Shown here piece by piece: positions 12,548 to 23,800 of a stretch of DNA of 64,000 nt (within the stretch, counting starts at the first letter, position 1; each line of letters starts with the position of its first letter). Made by a program: the position numbers and the translations under genes. Source of the stretch: Phragmites australis (lineage: Eukaryota > Streptophyta > Magnoliopsida > Poales > Poaceae); the NCBI RefSeq assembly GCF_958298935.1, contig NC_084923.1, positions 5,520,501-5,584,500 of the forward strand. The letters run 5' to 3'. The notes beneath the pieces were generated by a model, which did no database searches, had not been told where the DNA came from, and was given only the letters and a program-made list of their open reading frames with translations.

Positions 12548-14137
12548 ATGGCGCCGACCGCGCACTGCAGCCACATCAACAATGGCGGCCCCCAGAACGG
12601 CGGGGCCGTCCTGGTGGAAACGGAAACGGCGCTGCCACATTGCGCCCACCTGCTCGACGCCGACGAGTTCAGGCGGCAGGGCTACCAAGTTATCGACTTC
12701 ATCGCCGACTACTATGCCCGCATGGGTGACTACCCCGTGCACCCCAACGTCACCCCCGGCTTCCTGCGCCGCCAGCTTCCCCTGGACGCACCGTCGAGTC
12801 CGGAGCCCGACGCGTTCGCCGCGGCGCTGAAGGACGTCCGCGACCTAATCCTGCCCGGCATGACGCACTGGCAGAGCCCTCGCCACTTCGCGCACTTCCC
12901 GGCGTCGAGCAGCACTGTTGGCGCCCTAGGCGAGGCCCTCGCGGCAGGCATCAACGTCGTTCCTTTCACGTGGGCCGCCTCGCCGGCCGCCACGGAGCTC
13001 GAGATGGTGGTCGTGGACTGGCTCGGCAAAGCGCTCCACTTGCCCGAGAGCTTGTTGTTCTGCGGCGGCGGCGGCGGAACAATTCTCGGCACCTCGTGCG
13101 AGGCCATCCTCTGCGCCCTCGTCGCCGCGAGGGACCGGAAGCTCGCGGACATCGGTAGCAGGAGGATCGGAGACCTCGTCGTCTACTGTTCCGACCAGAC
13201 CCACTTTGCCTTCCGCAAGGCTGCGCATGTCGCCGGCATCCACAGTGACAACTGCCGTGCGATCGCAACGTGCCGTGATGACATGTTCGCGCTCTCGCCA
13301 ACTGTGCTGCATGCCGCCATGCAGGCAGACGTGGACGCCGGGCTGGTCCCGCTCTTCCTGTGCGCGACTATCGGAACCACCCAGACGACCGCCGTGGACC
13401 CTATCCGAGAGCTCTGCGCCGTCGCGGCGACGCACGGCATCTGGGTCCACGTGGACGCGGCCTACGCGGGCTCGGCGCTGATCTGCCCGGAGTTCTGCCA
13501 TGTGATCGACGGCGTCGAGGCCGTGGACTCGTTCAGCATGAACGCTCACAAGTGGCTCCTGGCGAACACCGACTGCTGCGCGCTGTGGGCGAAGAAACCA
13601 GCGTTGCTCGTCGCGGCGCTCGGCACGGAGCAGGAGTACATCCTCAAGGACGCGGCCGCGGAGGGGGCCGACGTCGTGGACTACAAGGACTGGTCCGTGA
13701 CGCTGACCCGCCGGTTCCGCGCGCTCAAGCTGTGGCTCGTGCTCCGCTGCTACGGCATTGAGGGCCTGCGCGACCACGTCCGCGCCCACGTGCGCATGGC
13801 CGCGTCGTTCGAGAACATGGTGCAGGGCGACTCGCGGTTCGAGGTGGTGGTGACGAGGCAGTTCGCACTGGTGTGCTTCCGGCTCCGATCGCCGGAGAAG
13901 GTCGGCGGCGAGAAGAAGGCCAACGAGCTCAACAGGAGGCTCCTTGAAGAGGTGAACCGGAACGGCTCGGGGCCGTACATGAGCTCCGCCATGGTGGATG
14001 GCATTTACATGCTCAGGTGCGCCGTCGGGAGCACGCTTACGGAGGAGCGGCACGTCCGCGAGGCGTGGAGGGTCGTGCAGGCTCGAGCTGCTTCCCTCCT
14101 TCGTAAAATGGAGATTATTTACAGCGTGGTTTCCTAA
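12548..14137 (+). CDS. Aromatic-L-amino-acid decarboxylase (tyrosine/tryptophan decarboxylase type)
   Basis: This is an intronless 529-residue frame, about the usual length of plant group II PLP decarboxylases (about 490-530). The enzyme removes CO2 from an aromatic amino acid to give tyramine, tryptamine or a related amine in the cytosol. Visible landmarks are HFAHFPASSST (113-123), PAATELE (146-152), the glycine-rich GGGGGT run (about 173-178), the PLP-stacking histidine H219 in DQTHF, aspartate D303 in HVDAAYAG, and the Schiff-base lysine K335 in NAHKW. Y379 in DYKDW is the catalytic-loop tyrosine that separates decarboxylases (Tyr) from aldehyde synthases (Phe), so decarboxylation is expected. 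Substrate choice cannot be read safely. The residue I believe corresponds to the Gly/Ser selector of characterised enzymes is Cys401, but that alignment is from memory. The first ATG follows the TATA box at a sensible distance. GC content is high, as in many grass single-exon genes. The neighbours are transposons, so it is not in a visible cluster. Confidence 0.93.
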   Translation: MAPTAHCSHINNGGPQNGGAVLVETETALPHCAHLLDADEFRRQGYQVIDFIADYYARMGDYPVHPNVTPGFLRRQLPLDAPSSPEPDAFAAALKDVRDLILPGMTHWQSPRHFAHFPASSSTVGALGEALAAGINVVPFTWAASPAATELEMVVVDWLGKALHLPESLLFCGGGGGTILGTSCEAILCALVAARDRKLADIGSRRIGDLVVYCSDQTHFAFRKAAHVAGIHSDNCRAIATCRDDMFALSPTVLHAAMQADVDAGLVPLFLCATIGTTQTTAVDPIRELCAVAATHGIWVHVDAAYAGSALICPEFCHVIDGVEAVDSFSMNAHKWLLANTDCCALWAKKPALLVAALGTEQEYILKDAAAEGADVVDYKDWSVTLTRRFRALKLWLVLRCYGIEGLRDHVRAHVRMAASFENMVQGDSRFEVVVTRQFALVCFRLRSPEKVGGEKKANELNRRLLEEVNRNGSGPYMSSAMVDGIYMLRCAVGSTLTEERHVREAWRVVQARAASLLRKMEIIYSVVS

Positions 14138-14239
14138 GCTGGACTACTCATTTGACCTTGGCATGGGTGAGATCCCTGTCTAATCTACTCTACTTGGCGA
14201 TCGGTAAGAACCATGAATATACATTGGGTCAATTTGTTA

Positions 14240-14245
14240 AATAAA
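14240..14245 (+). terminator. Poly(A) signal of the decarboxylase gene
   Basis: AATAAA begins 103 nt after the stop codon. Plant signals are degenerate, so the actual cleavage site is not determined. Confidence 0.45.
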
Positions 14246-14648
14246 TTTGGACGGTTACACGTATACTTTTTTTTTTGTGGCGAGGATTACACGTATACTT
14301 GTTTTACACCCTCGGAATGTACTTCTTTTTCTTCCTTACAAAATGTACCTTCTTTTTCAGATATATATTGTGCAAAATATATCTCTTAGACGCTATCATG
14401 TGAAAGGAGGTTCGGTGATTGAACTTCATGCAATTTCGTCCAGATGCTCGATCGACATCGTATACGTACTATTTGCATGACAGTTTAGAAGGCATGCATG
14501 TTTCCGACTTGATCTACAGTTCAAAATACCTGCGGTCTTGCGCAACAAACAACCATGGACTTGTATTTCTCGTTATGATCACTTTTTAATATTTACTTTG
14601 AGCATCATATATATTTCATCTTACAAAAAATAAGTTTGCATTTGCAGA

Positions 14649-14830
14649 CACTGCTACAGAATACCACATATATAGCACTCCAAAATGTTGATTCAGACGT
14701 AACCGCTATCATTGATGTATTAGTGTCGGTTCTTAAACTTTCACGCATAAACCACGAGTGAGCAGGTAAGAATCGGCACTGATAGTGACTATCAATACCG
14801 ATTCTATATACCAACTGGCACTGATGTTCG
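14649..14830. mobile_element. CACTA-like terminal fragment
   Basis: CACTGCTACAGAATACC at 14649 resembles a degenerate CACTACTACAGAA terminus. It is followed by the subterminal motifs ATTAGTGTCGGTTCTT, AGAATCGGCACTGATAG and CTATCAATACCGATTC. The matching right end was not found. Confidence 0.5.
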
Positions 14831-16194
14831 GAGCGGACCCGAAATATTCATTCAATTGACTTGTGGCTCACACGCCTGCTCACACGGCTCGGTCTTATCT
14901 CTAGACTCCAATGACTCCTCTCTCTCGCATTCTCTCCCTCTCCCTCTCTCGAATGGATCCCCTCCGGCCTCCTCTCTCTCCCTCTCGCGAATCAATCCCC
15001 TCTGGTGCTCTGGTGGCAGGCCGCCACCCTCCTCCTCCCCAGGCAAAGAGGGAGGAGATAAGATGGAGACAGGGTCGGCCTAGCGTCTAGAGGAGCACAG
15101 TGGAGCAGGCATGGTGGTCAGAGGAACGCGACGGAAGAATGGGTCGCCAAAGGCTCGAGTGAGGACGGCGCCGTACGATGGGCTAGCTGGGCGGCGCGGC
15201 GCGGCATGGAATGAAGCCGAGGTGTGCTAAGGTGAGCCGGCGAAGAGGAGCGGGTGTGGTGATTATGGATGATTGTGTTCATGCGTCGCGTCTGTGGATG
15301 ATTGTGTTTGTGCAGATGTGCGAAGAGGAGCAGCGTAGAGAGAGATAGGGGAGAGAGGGGCTCACCGTGATATTTTGGGGTATCTGGTAGTGGAAGAACA
15401 GAGGAAGGAGGGAGCAGAGAAGTGAGGGATGGGGAAGAGGGCCGTGAGGAAGAAGGGGAGCTCAGCGGTGGCAGCATTGCCGATAGCAGAGCGGCGGTGG
15501 CAGTGGCGACGGGGGAGCGGCAGCGAGAGCGGCATCTGAGCCGGCTTGATTCTAAGCCAGCTCAAATGCTACTCTGTCATACCCTGATTTTCAGATTTCT
15601 CGAATTTCTAAAATCTTCCAAGATTAAATTATAGTTTGAATGAATAGAATAGGAGAAGTCTATTATCTAAATTTAATTAAATTTATAGGTTATATTTTAC
15701 TTGAAGTGCATTCATGCTGAGAATAGACATTAGGGTTTTATTTGTTTTCGGTTGGATTTGATTGGTTGACTTTTATTTGATTTTTCTTTGCTTAGATTTG
15801 AAACCTTAGCAATAGAATTAGAATAGAAATAGATAAAGGAATAGAATAAAGAAAAAAAAACCCTAACCTCTACCTAGCCGATCCTCTCCCTCCCAGCCTG
15901 GTTTCCCAACCCTCTCTCCCTAGCCTGCTCCTCCCTCCCCCCACCCCCGGCCTGGCCCGCCCGCTAGCCGGCCTGCTGCGTTCAGCTGCTCTCCCTGCCT
16001 GGGTTGCTAGCGTGCCCCGCTCAGCTAGCCTACTTCACAGCCCCGCTCACCAGGAGCCCCGCTCCGTAGCCCCGCTCGCCCAAAGACGCCTATAGTTGTT
16101 CTGCTTTCACCGTCGTCGTCTCTGAGTTGGACTCAAGCGCGCCTCCATGTCCGTGTTGGAGTTCGCCATTGCCCTAAGGTGTCCTGGCCCGTCC
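14831..16194. other. Intergenic, CT/GA-rich DNA
   Basis: Alternating CT-rich (14910-15000, 15880-16080) and GA-rich (15320-15450) sequence gives long but unconvincing frames on both strands. The part after about 15570 may belong to the 5' region of the Copia relic that follows, but I see no LTR boundary. Confidence 0.4.
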
Positions 16195-19010
16195 CCTCAC
16201 CAAATATTATGTGCTTGTTATTAAGCTCAATAGCATCAAATAATTTTCTCATGAAAGTGCTAATGACATGTACTCATATTTGAATATTCATGTTAATGAG
16301 ATCAATGGGTAAGGTTTGACGTCAATTGACGATGATCAAGTGATCAGAAGAATATTTCAAACTCTTCTTTCAAAGTACAAATTGATCGTCCCCATCATCT
16401 ACGATAACAAAGACATCAAGAAGATGACACCAAGTCAAGTGCTCGGCAAAATCACCGCCCATGAGATGACCATGAATATGGGGGTGGAAGCCTCTTACTC
16501 ATCCGACGCTAAGAAACTTACTCTCACAATCAAGTAAGCATCATGCCCACACATGAAGACGAAGGTACGAAGGCAAGAGTAAGAGTTAAGATCAAGCGAA
16601 GATGATGAAGATGAAGATGAAGATGAAGAGAGTAATGAAGATGATGAGCAAAACACCTCAAGCGATGAAGAGATAGATCTCGAAGTCACCAAGCTCATCT
16701 CTCAAGTGGAGAACATTAAGAAGATCAATACCAAGATTGATCATCGAATCTCTATGAAAGACTTGATCAAAATAATTGATCATAACAAAAAGAAGAAGAA
16801 GACCAAGAGCAAGAGGGAAACAATTGTAAGAGCCAAAGAATTTGCAAGCATGAAAAAATGAGTGAGTGAAGATGAAGATTCAAGCTCAAGTGATGAGAGC
16901 TTCGCCACCCACTCCTCCAAGAGAAGCTCTTCTTCAAGATCGTCATGACACAAATCATCATCCCACAAGTACCTTATGATCAAAGGAATGGAAAACGATA
17001 TAAGTGATGATGAAACTGATGAGGATTCTCCCTCCTATGATGAAATCCTTCATTTGATCAATGAGCAACAAATGGCCCTTAAGAAACAACCTAAGGACTT
17101 AAGAAATTCAATGCCCTCAATAACAATCATGTCACCTTTATTTCTAAGTATGAACAATTATTGAGAAAATTCAATTTACTAAACAAGGAGCATGATGAGC
17201 TTAAGACAAAATTTAAGTGCATTGAATTTCAATCTAAGATCTCTTTGGAGTAATCCACGTCTCTATTTAATTTTAATTCTAAAGTAGATGATTCTACTCC
17301 TTGCAATGATGTAATTAATATATCACCCCTTTGCAATGAGATATGTGTTGAGAATATTCTTGTAGAACCATCTAATGAACTCATTACACAAGAAAATGAT
17401 GAGCTCAAGCAAGAAGTTAAAAAGCTCAAGAAGGATTAGGCAAAATTATAGGGCAAGAACTATGTCCAAACTCCTAAAGATAATCGTGCAACTATAGTGA
17501 TGAAGCTTGTGAAGGGTTCTACTGTGACATGATTCAAATGTCATCAAGAAGGCAAAAAAGTCCTTCCAATTCAAACGAGTCAAGAAGTAGATCAAGGAGA
17601 AGAAAAAGATCATAAACCTGTCCAACAAGACCTCCAACATCTACACCAAGCCCAACCACAAGAATAAGATCAAGAGCAACCACTACAAGGTTAAGAAAAG
17701 GAAAAATAACAAAGTGATTGCACATATGGTTAGGAGAAAGAATTAGAGGTGGAATCAACTCATTTGGGTGCCTATCGGTGACATGGGAACCAGGGGTCCC
17801 CGAGTCCCGAGGCCAGGACGGTAGAGTGCCACGTGGCGCCTTCCCTCGGGGACTTCTCCCTGAGGTCCGAGAAGACCAAGTTCCGGGAGAGGATGCTCGG
17901 GGCCATGAACAGTGGTCCCCGAGCACCTGAGTTCCCCGATGACCCGAGCAGGCACAGTTCCGGGAGAGAGCGCTCGAGGCTATGAACAGTGGTCCCCGAG
18001 TGCCCGAGTTCCCCAAAGACCAAGAAAAGGCATATCCGGGAGAGAGCGCTCGGGGCTATGAACAGTAGTCCCCGAGCACCCAGAGTTCCCTGAGAACTTG
18101 AGAAGCCCCTTGCCGGTGGACCCCACAAGGACTCAGCGGTGAGATGTCAATTGGTTAGAGGCTCAATGCTGCATTTAAGAGGGAGCGGGGCCTGTCACTT
18201 CCAACCACTCCCCCCACGCCTGCTGTCAATCCCTGCTACTGCCTGGCAGGGAGGCGTGGGGACATTTAATCCTGCGGGTCCCATCGCGCGTTATCCGGCG
18301 CGCCTCGGGATATCGTCGCAGGGCTCGAGGCACATTGCCTGCCTCTCTGCTGTGTCAGGCTCGCTCGGACCGGGCGGGCACGCGGGGTTGCTCGGTGGCT
18401 ACCCAGTGGGCCCTCCCTGCTGCACCCGCTGATAAGCGGGATGATGACGATAGGACCGAACGGGGGCGCGTTTTCAACCCCTGTAACGTCAAGCTGCAGC
18501 CCATGATGATTGCTTTTCATTTATGGCGCCTTGGAACTCGCGTCATTCTTTCTGGGCACGCTAGGCCGCCCGACGGGGTATAAGAAGGGGCGGGCTCCCC
18601 GAAGAAGGTGAGGTCGACAGAGACGGAACAAGCTCTGGGAGACAGAAGTTCAAGAAGCCCAACAGACGAAGAACAAGACACCTGAAGCTCTAGACTTAGA
18701 CAAAAACTCTTGTAACACAAGAGATCCTCAGAGAGGCATTTTCAGAGCATTTATAGCATACACACAGGAGTATGGTATTACGTTCCGTGCGGCCTGAACC
18801 TGTCTAAAATCCCCTGAGCATTTATTTCCACTAGCATCCGATCATCCATCCCACCTGTATCTCATTTACTCTCATTTATTTCACGTACGAGATAGATTCA
18901 GAATCATCCCCTCGGCCGAATCTCAAATGGGGTCTCTCCGGATCTCCGCTTGTGAAGTTCATCCTCCGACAGTGCCCAAAGAAATTATCACCAATATGAA
19001 GTGATCCCCA
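16195..19010 (+). pseudogene. Copia retrotransposon gag relic (SIRE/Opie-like), split by a solo LTR
   Basis: Plus-strand sequence translates to a gag of the large SIRE/Opie/Ji type. There is a block LLSKYKLIVPIIYDNKDIKK within 16316-16537 (ending near the phrase HEMTMNMG), then an acidic E/D/S-rich stretch (16600-17050). Next come a lysine/glutamate coiled region near 17390 (L-x-Q-E-N-D-E-L-K-Q-E pattern) and a degenerate zinc-knuckle remnant near 17530 (F-K-C-H-Q-E-G). The phrase I-W-V-P leads into the solo LTR at 17773 and resumes as K-E-I-I-T after 18971. In-frame stops and frameshifts are frequent. Nothing of protease, integrase or RT is present, so it is a 5' fragment of an old element. 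Confidence 0.75.
17773..18971 (+). mobile_element. Solo LTR, second related family (TSD GTGCC)
   Basis: The 1199-bp segment ends CCTCCGACA and starts TATCGGTGAC, where the usual TG has become TA. It is flanked by GTGCC at 17768-17772 and 18972-18976. The opening (GGAACCAGGGGTCCCCGAGTCCCGAGGCCAGG) and closing sequences are related to, but clearly diverged from, the LTR at 3530. It has about three 65-70-bp repeat units between 17881 and 18080 (each GCTCGGGGC..ATGAACAGTGGTCCCCGAG) and a TATAAGA box at 18579. It lies inside the Copia gag relic. Confidence 0.9.
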
Positions 19011-19287
19011 TCGATTTCAGTTCAAAGAAAAATTAAAACCTAAGGTGGCTATGAACTAATCTATAAAATACCCTCCTCCATCTATAGGATATCTTTTATG
19101 GCTGAGCTGAGGACCTCACCGATTCGGATGCCCTTTAGCAGCACCACTGTGAGAACCTCGCTGCACAGCAGGCACACGTTGTGGCCCCTGAGGCCCAACT
19201 AGAAGAGCTACAGGGGCCCTACAGGCCACTTAGCAGGCTGGAGTCATAACGGGGCTACTCCTGCGATGCTCAATGTTGCTATTTCAG

Positions 19288-19999
19288 CTCCAGTTGTTGC
19301 AGTAGCTTCTCCGTCCGCACTGAGGTAACTATACAATCACATCTGGATAATTTTTTAAAAAAGTTTGTTCATTAATCGTGTGCAGTAAAGCTTCTGTGCA
19401 ACAGATCAGGAGACACTAGCATTTAAACATCACATACTTTTGGGGGACCTTAGTTTAACTTTATAAAAAAAGGATATTGCTATTTGCCTGGATTGACTTC
19501 CATTTTTCCACGGTTTCCTTTGTGTGGTTCCATTGTTCAGTGTTTTGTGGTATCGTTGTGTTGCAGAGCTTTGTTAAATCTCATCTCACAAGTTGATAGT
19601 TGCAACAACTCCATTGCCTGCATTGGTGAGACCACTGCCTCAGCAGCGAAGAAATTGGGCCTGAAGAGCATATATTATCCTACAACCCCTGGACTTGAAG
19701 GGTATGCACACATCATGATGCCTTTTAATAACATTATCCAATTGTCATGGACACGTCAGGGATGTTGAACATTGCGAACCGGTGCTCTCACCATATGGAT
19801 TGTGCAGACCTTGACTACTCTGTGATCCGCACGCATGACTTTCCATGTTGCTTTTCGCAGGTGGGTCGAAAGCATTCTTGAAGCTCTCAGAGTCCATAGG
19901 GAATCAAAAAAGGTTCTTCTCTTATCCTTGCCACACGGTACACTTCCCTTCATTTTCTTGGTTTCGTTCGTCATATGGCCTTCCCTGTTTCTGCAGTAG
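19288..19999 (+). pseudogene. UROS: 3' exons of uroporphyrinogen-III synthase
   Basis: Three exons join in frame with GT-AG borders: 19288-19324 (…VVAVASPSALR), 19567-19701 (…ACIGETTASAAKKLG…YYPTTPGLEG) and 19861 onward (WVESILEALRVH…). This is the C-terminal third of plant uroporphyrinogen-III synthase, the plastid enzyme that closes hydroxymethylbilane to uroporphyrinogen III for haem and chlorophyll. The reading frame runs to TAG at 19997-19999. If an intron from the AAAAAG/GTTCTT site to the CTGCAG at 19996 is removed, a stop follows at once, leaving a natural-looking end after RVHRESKK. The N-terminal two thirds are absent. Upstream within 300 bp is the Copia relic. The sequence that remains is well preserved, so truncation looks recent. 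Alternatives are a gene whose 5' exons lie far to the left, or a captured fragment. Confidence 0.8.
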
Positions 20000-20152
20000 G
20001 CCCCAAAGTGTTGAAAACGAGCAACCCTTGTACCAGATGATGGAGCTAGTTTCTTGACGTTTGTTAGCGGCTGTAGATTGAATGAATTCTTTGCTTCTTT
20101 GACTAATCGCACCTAATGTTGTTTCGTCACTGTAAGCTAGAGGCGAATCACA

Positions 20153-20294
20153 GTGTAAATTATGGGCTGTGCAGTGTAACATGTCAACAGGTGCTGAATC
20201 ACAGTTTTGTACCGTACGTACAATTGTAAATTGTGAGCTGTGCAGTGTAGCATGTCAACAATTGCCGAACCACAGTTTTGTGCCGTACGTACCA
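20153..20294. repeat. 71-bp tandem duplication
   Basis: Two diverged copies starting at 20153 and 20224 share GAGCTGTGCAGTGTA / CATGTCAACA / CCGTACGTAC. They lie just downstream of the uroporphyrinogen-III synthase exons, in what would be its 3' flank. No function is visible. Confidence 0.8.
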
Positions 20295-20526
20295 CAAACT
20301 TTTCTGTGGTGTGATACCAAGTTTCGCTGGCGTGCACTAATTTTCCACCAGAAGGTGAACCCTTTGTGCATGCTTGTAGGGGTGCAGATTTCCTTCTGCA
20401 TGGTGAGGAAATCGACGCACGAGTATGCTCTGCATTTCCATGTTGGTGGCGCTCAATGTATGAAATGGCTCTTCTGCTGGGCCAGGTTACAGTTATATTC
20501 CCCAGGCCGAAAGGCCCATACTTGTA

Positions 20527-20884
20527 GGCCTCATTTGGAATGGAGGAATTTTGCAGGATTTGATTCCTATAAGATTTTTTCCTATGAGCCCTTTCGATTG
20601 TATGATTGCATAGGAAATTTTCCATAGGATTCATTCCTTTCCTCCACTTTTTAGAGGATTCTAAACATGAGCTCCAACCTCATGTTTAAAATTCCTTTGA
20701 TAAGTCCAATGCACAATGTGTCTATCTCTCTCACATTCTCTCTTCCAATAAATTCCTCCCGCCAAAAGCATCATGCGCATTTCCTATAGCACATTCAAAC
20801 AGCTTTTTGTACAATTTCTGTGTTTTGAATTCCTGAATCCTTTTTTTTTTCTACGTTTTGAAAATCCTGGTTCCAACAGAGCCC
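20527..20884. mobile_element. MITE
   Basis: The terminal inverted repeats GGCCTCATTTGGAA (left) and, on the minus strand, GGGCTCTGTTGGAA (right) bound about 358 bp. The interior contains the CATAGGAATTTTCC-type motif repeated in both orientations (20540-20640), as in abundant grass hAT/PIF-like MITEs. It is non-coding. The target duplication is not clean. Confidence 0.6.
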
Positions 20885-23800
20885 GTACAGTGCACCCTAG
20901 GTTGAGGCGATATCTGTATTACTACTGATGGTATTGCACCATTCTCCATTAGTCCTTTTCATGGAGGGAGGTTGGCGTCTTTGTTTCGCTAACTGCATCT
21001 TGTCCTCACGCGAAGTGCATCCCGGTTGTACGTTGTGGGCGCTGACGCAGCCGAGAAGAATCTACAGGTACGTTGCAGTTGCAGTAACGCTCTGGGAGAT
21101 TCTGAATACCGAATAGGCCACGGAATCTCCCCATGTGGCTCCATCAAAGATTCGTTCAAGCCGTCGAATTGGACAAGAGTACTAGATTAATCGTAGTTCA
21201 CAAGAAACTCTTCCGTGGAACTGTTAGCATACACGCTAGTGACAACTAGGGCAGTTTGAGCTCGCCTAAGTTGTTGATTGAGCCTATAGACAGGTATGAG
21301 CTCAGCTTGACTAAAGCTAAAACTCTGATGGAGCACGCTCGAGTAGACTCATTAATAGTTAAAATTTATTAAAAAAAATCTATTATTAATCAAATATATA
21401 AATTATCAAATTATTAAATAAAATAAAAATCTCACAAGCTTCTAGCCAAATTCGAGCTCAACTAATTTAGGCTCGTGAGCTTTGAGCCACTCAAATCTTA
21501 GATGATCCAATATCAAATTGAGTTTTTAATGAGCCGAATTCGAATAGCTCGTGAGTTTAGAGTTTTTTTAACAGCTCTAGTGACAGCTTGTAACGATAAG
21601 CTTAGAGATAAATCTGTACCTTTCCAGATAAGTTATTACTTGGTGTAGCTGTTAGCGTCACGAGTTACCGCAAGTCTACGGTACGTTTTTACTGGTACAG
21701 TTAGCAGCCCCGTTGGAGCCGGAAACGTCCAGGTCCAAGAACGCAACCGATCACCATCAACGTCGCTGTTGCAAGCTTAAGTAAAACCCAAACCCTGCTA
21801 AATTAATTAACTAATAGCGGCTGGTCAAAAGCAACCTGACGACGGTGATGCGGAACCGGCTAACGCTTCTTCGCCGGCGAACGCATGCACTGCACGGGCG
21901 GGCGGGCGGGGGAGAGGTCGCCATCTACGACGCGGACGGGACGAGCGGCCGACACCGAGCTGAGAGCGCCGCGAAATCTATGGCGAATTTTGCCGTGTTC
22001 CTTTCGGCGATGATGGAGAGATTATTCCCGCCGACTTCAGCTCGCAGACAAAGGGGAAGATAACTAAAGGTGCTTGGCAATTTGGCGTAAAGGAGTAGAC
22101 TAGAGTTGGAGCTGCTACCTGCAATATAATACAGTACTGGTGGTTCTAATGCTAGCTAGCTAGCTAGTACGACGACTAATTCTGCTTGATTAAGTATCAA
22201 CTGGTGGTTAAAGGAAAATGAGCACTGGTGTTGTACTGCCAGTATTAGCACTGCATGACAAAAGCAAATCACTGCAGATTTTTTTTCTATTTTTCTGTGA
22301 AGCTTGAGCAGAGCGAGCAGATTCTCTGTAGGGGCATGAGGACTTTGGATCCAGTTCCTCTGCACGGGGAAAGACAGAGACGAACAGTATTATGTGAGAA
22401 TAGATATAGTAATTTAAAGTTAGATACTGGTCATAGGAGCGTTGTAATGATTTTACTGTAGCTCAAGCAGTCAAGCGCTGCGGCATTACTATAATGTTAA
22501 ATTCTATCCGTTTATTTCTCATCCAACGGCTCCCAACGAACTAAAGTCACGGGTATGTGATCCTCTGCTGAGGACTCGGTGGTTCCCGCCCCGTACGGTG
22601 AAGCCAGCTGCTACAGTGATATCTGACGCCGATAGGAACTTGGAGACATCAAGATTGCTGCTGCCTCAGTCCCCTCACGCAAACCGAAGATGTTGTCTCA
22701 TGTATTTATCTATTGATATTCTTGTTTATTTTATGATTTTTATATTTTTTTTTAATATAAATTTTAATAAAAATGAACTATCTTAATAACGCATATATGC
22801 CTAAAAGCTAGTAGAATTTATTCCTCTATCCTACCTGCGGTGGTTGCCACTCGGCGAGGAACAGGACTATATAGCAAATGGACAGCTGATACATATATAC
22901 AAGCTAGAGTCGTTTACTCCAAATGATTGGCATCAAAATCATAAAAAATTACTATCACTGACAAAAAAAATACTACTCACATTTAACGAACTACTGAAAC
23001 AATCAAAAAACTATTGAATCCACTCTACCGAGACAATCTAGAAACTACTGAATCCACGCTATCCTCAGTAACTTGTTTATGAATCTTCCAAGTCATGATT
23101 TTTTTCTCAAACAGTCATTTATTTTCTTCAGTAGTTAACAGTGACTATTGAATGTTTGGTCGTCTTCCACATTCGGCAGCCGCTCACTGAATTCAACATT
23201 CAGAGAGGGATCCTCATTCTTCCCGGTTTGGTGGAGCTCTCAAAGTCCACAACGATCTCATTCTAGCACGGCCCGGAGATCTGGGAGATCCGCCACCTTC
23301 GGTTCCAGCGCGAGGAGCTTGCGGATCTCAGCCTTCTCTGATTCCTAGCGCGCGAAGCTCGTAGATCTTGCCCTCCTCTGATTCCTGGCGCTAGGAAAGC
23401 CATCGAATCTCACCTTCACGAGCTCGGGAGATCGCACATGATCGAGAGGCAGGTTCCGGGGTTGTCGATCCTAGACTGGGCATGTGGCGGGTCTAAAGGA
23501 CGCCATGATCTCCTTCCACCGCCCATTGATGGAGTTTCCACCAGCAGCGTTGCACGTGTCGGGGTCTCCTTCCATCGCACAATAATGGAGCTTTCCACTG
23601 GACGTGGGGTAAAAAGAACAGGGTCGCTTGGGATCCAAGCGGGGTTGGAGCGTACGTGGGATATATATATATATAAAGTATATTTGATATTTACGGGTGT
23701 ATGTACTTTTATATACGTATTTTATTATATAGAGAATATTTTATGTGATAAATGGTATGTATATAGAGCATGCGAGTATATAAGATTATTATGTATAGTT

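Noticed and set aside
12926..14053. Long minus-strand frame opposite the decarboxylase gene (375 codons)
   Set aside because: It is a shadow frame produced by GC-rich codon positions; it has no family signature and the plus frame has all catalytic motifs.
15379..15394. Candidate right end (GGTATCTGGTAGTG) for the CACTA fragment at 14649
   Set aside because: No subterminal repeats next to it, and the flanking triplet does not match that of the left end.
15118..15477. Possible gene in the CT/GA-rich segment
   Set aside because: Frames on both strands are low complexity (Ser/Pro/Leu), with no splice structure or homology that I recognise.
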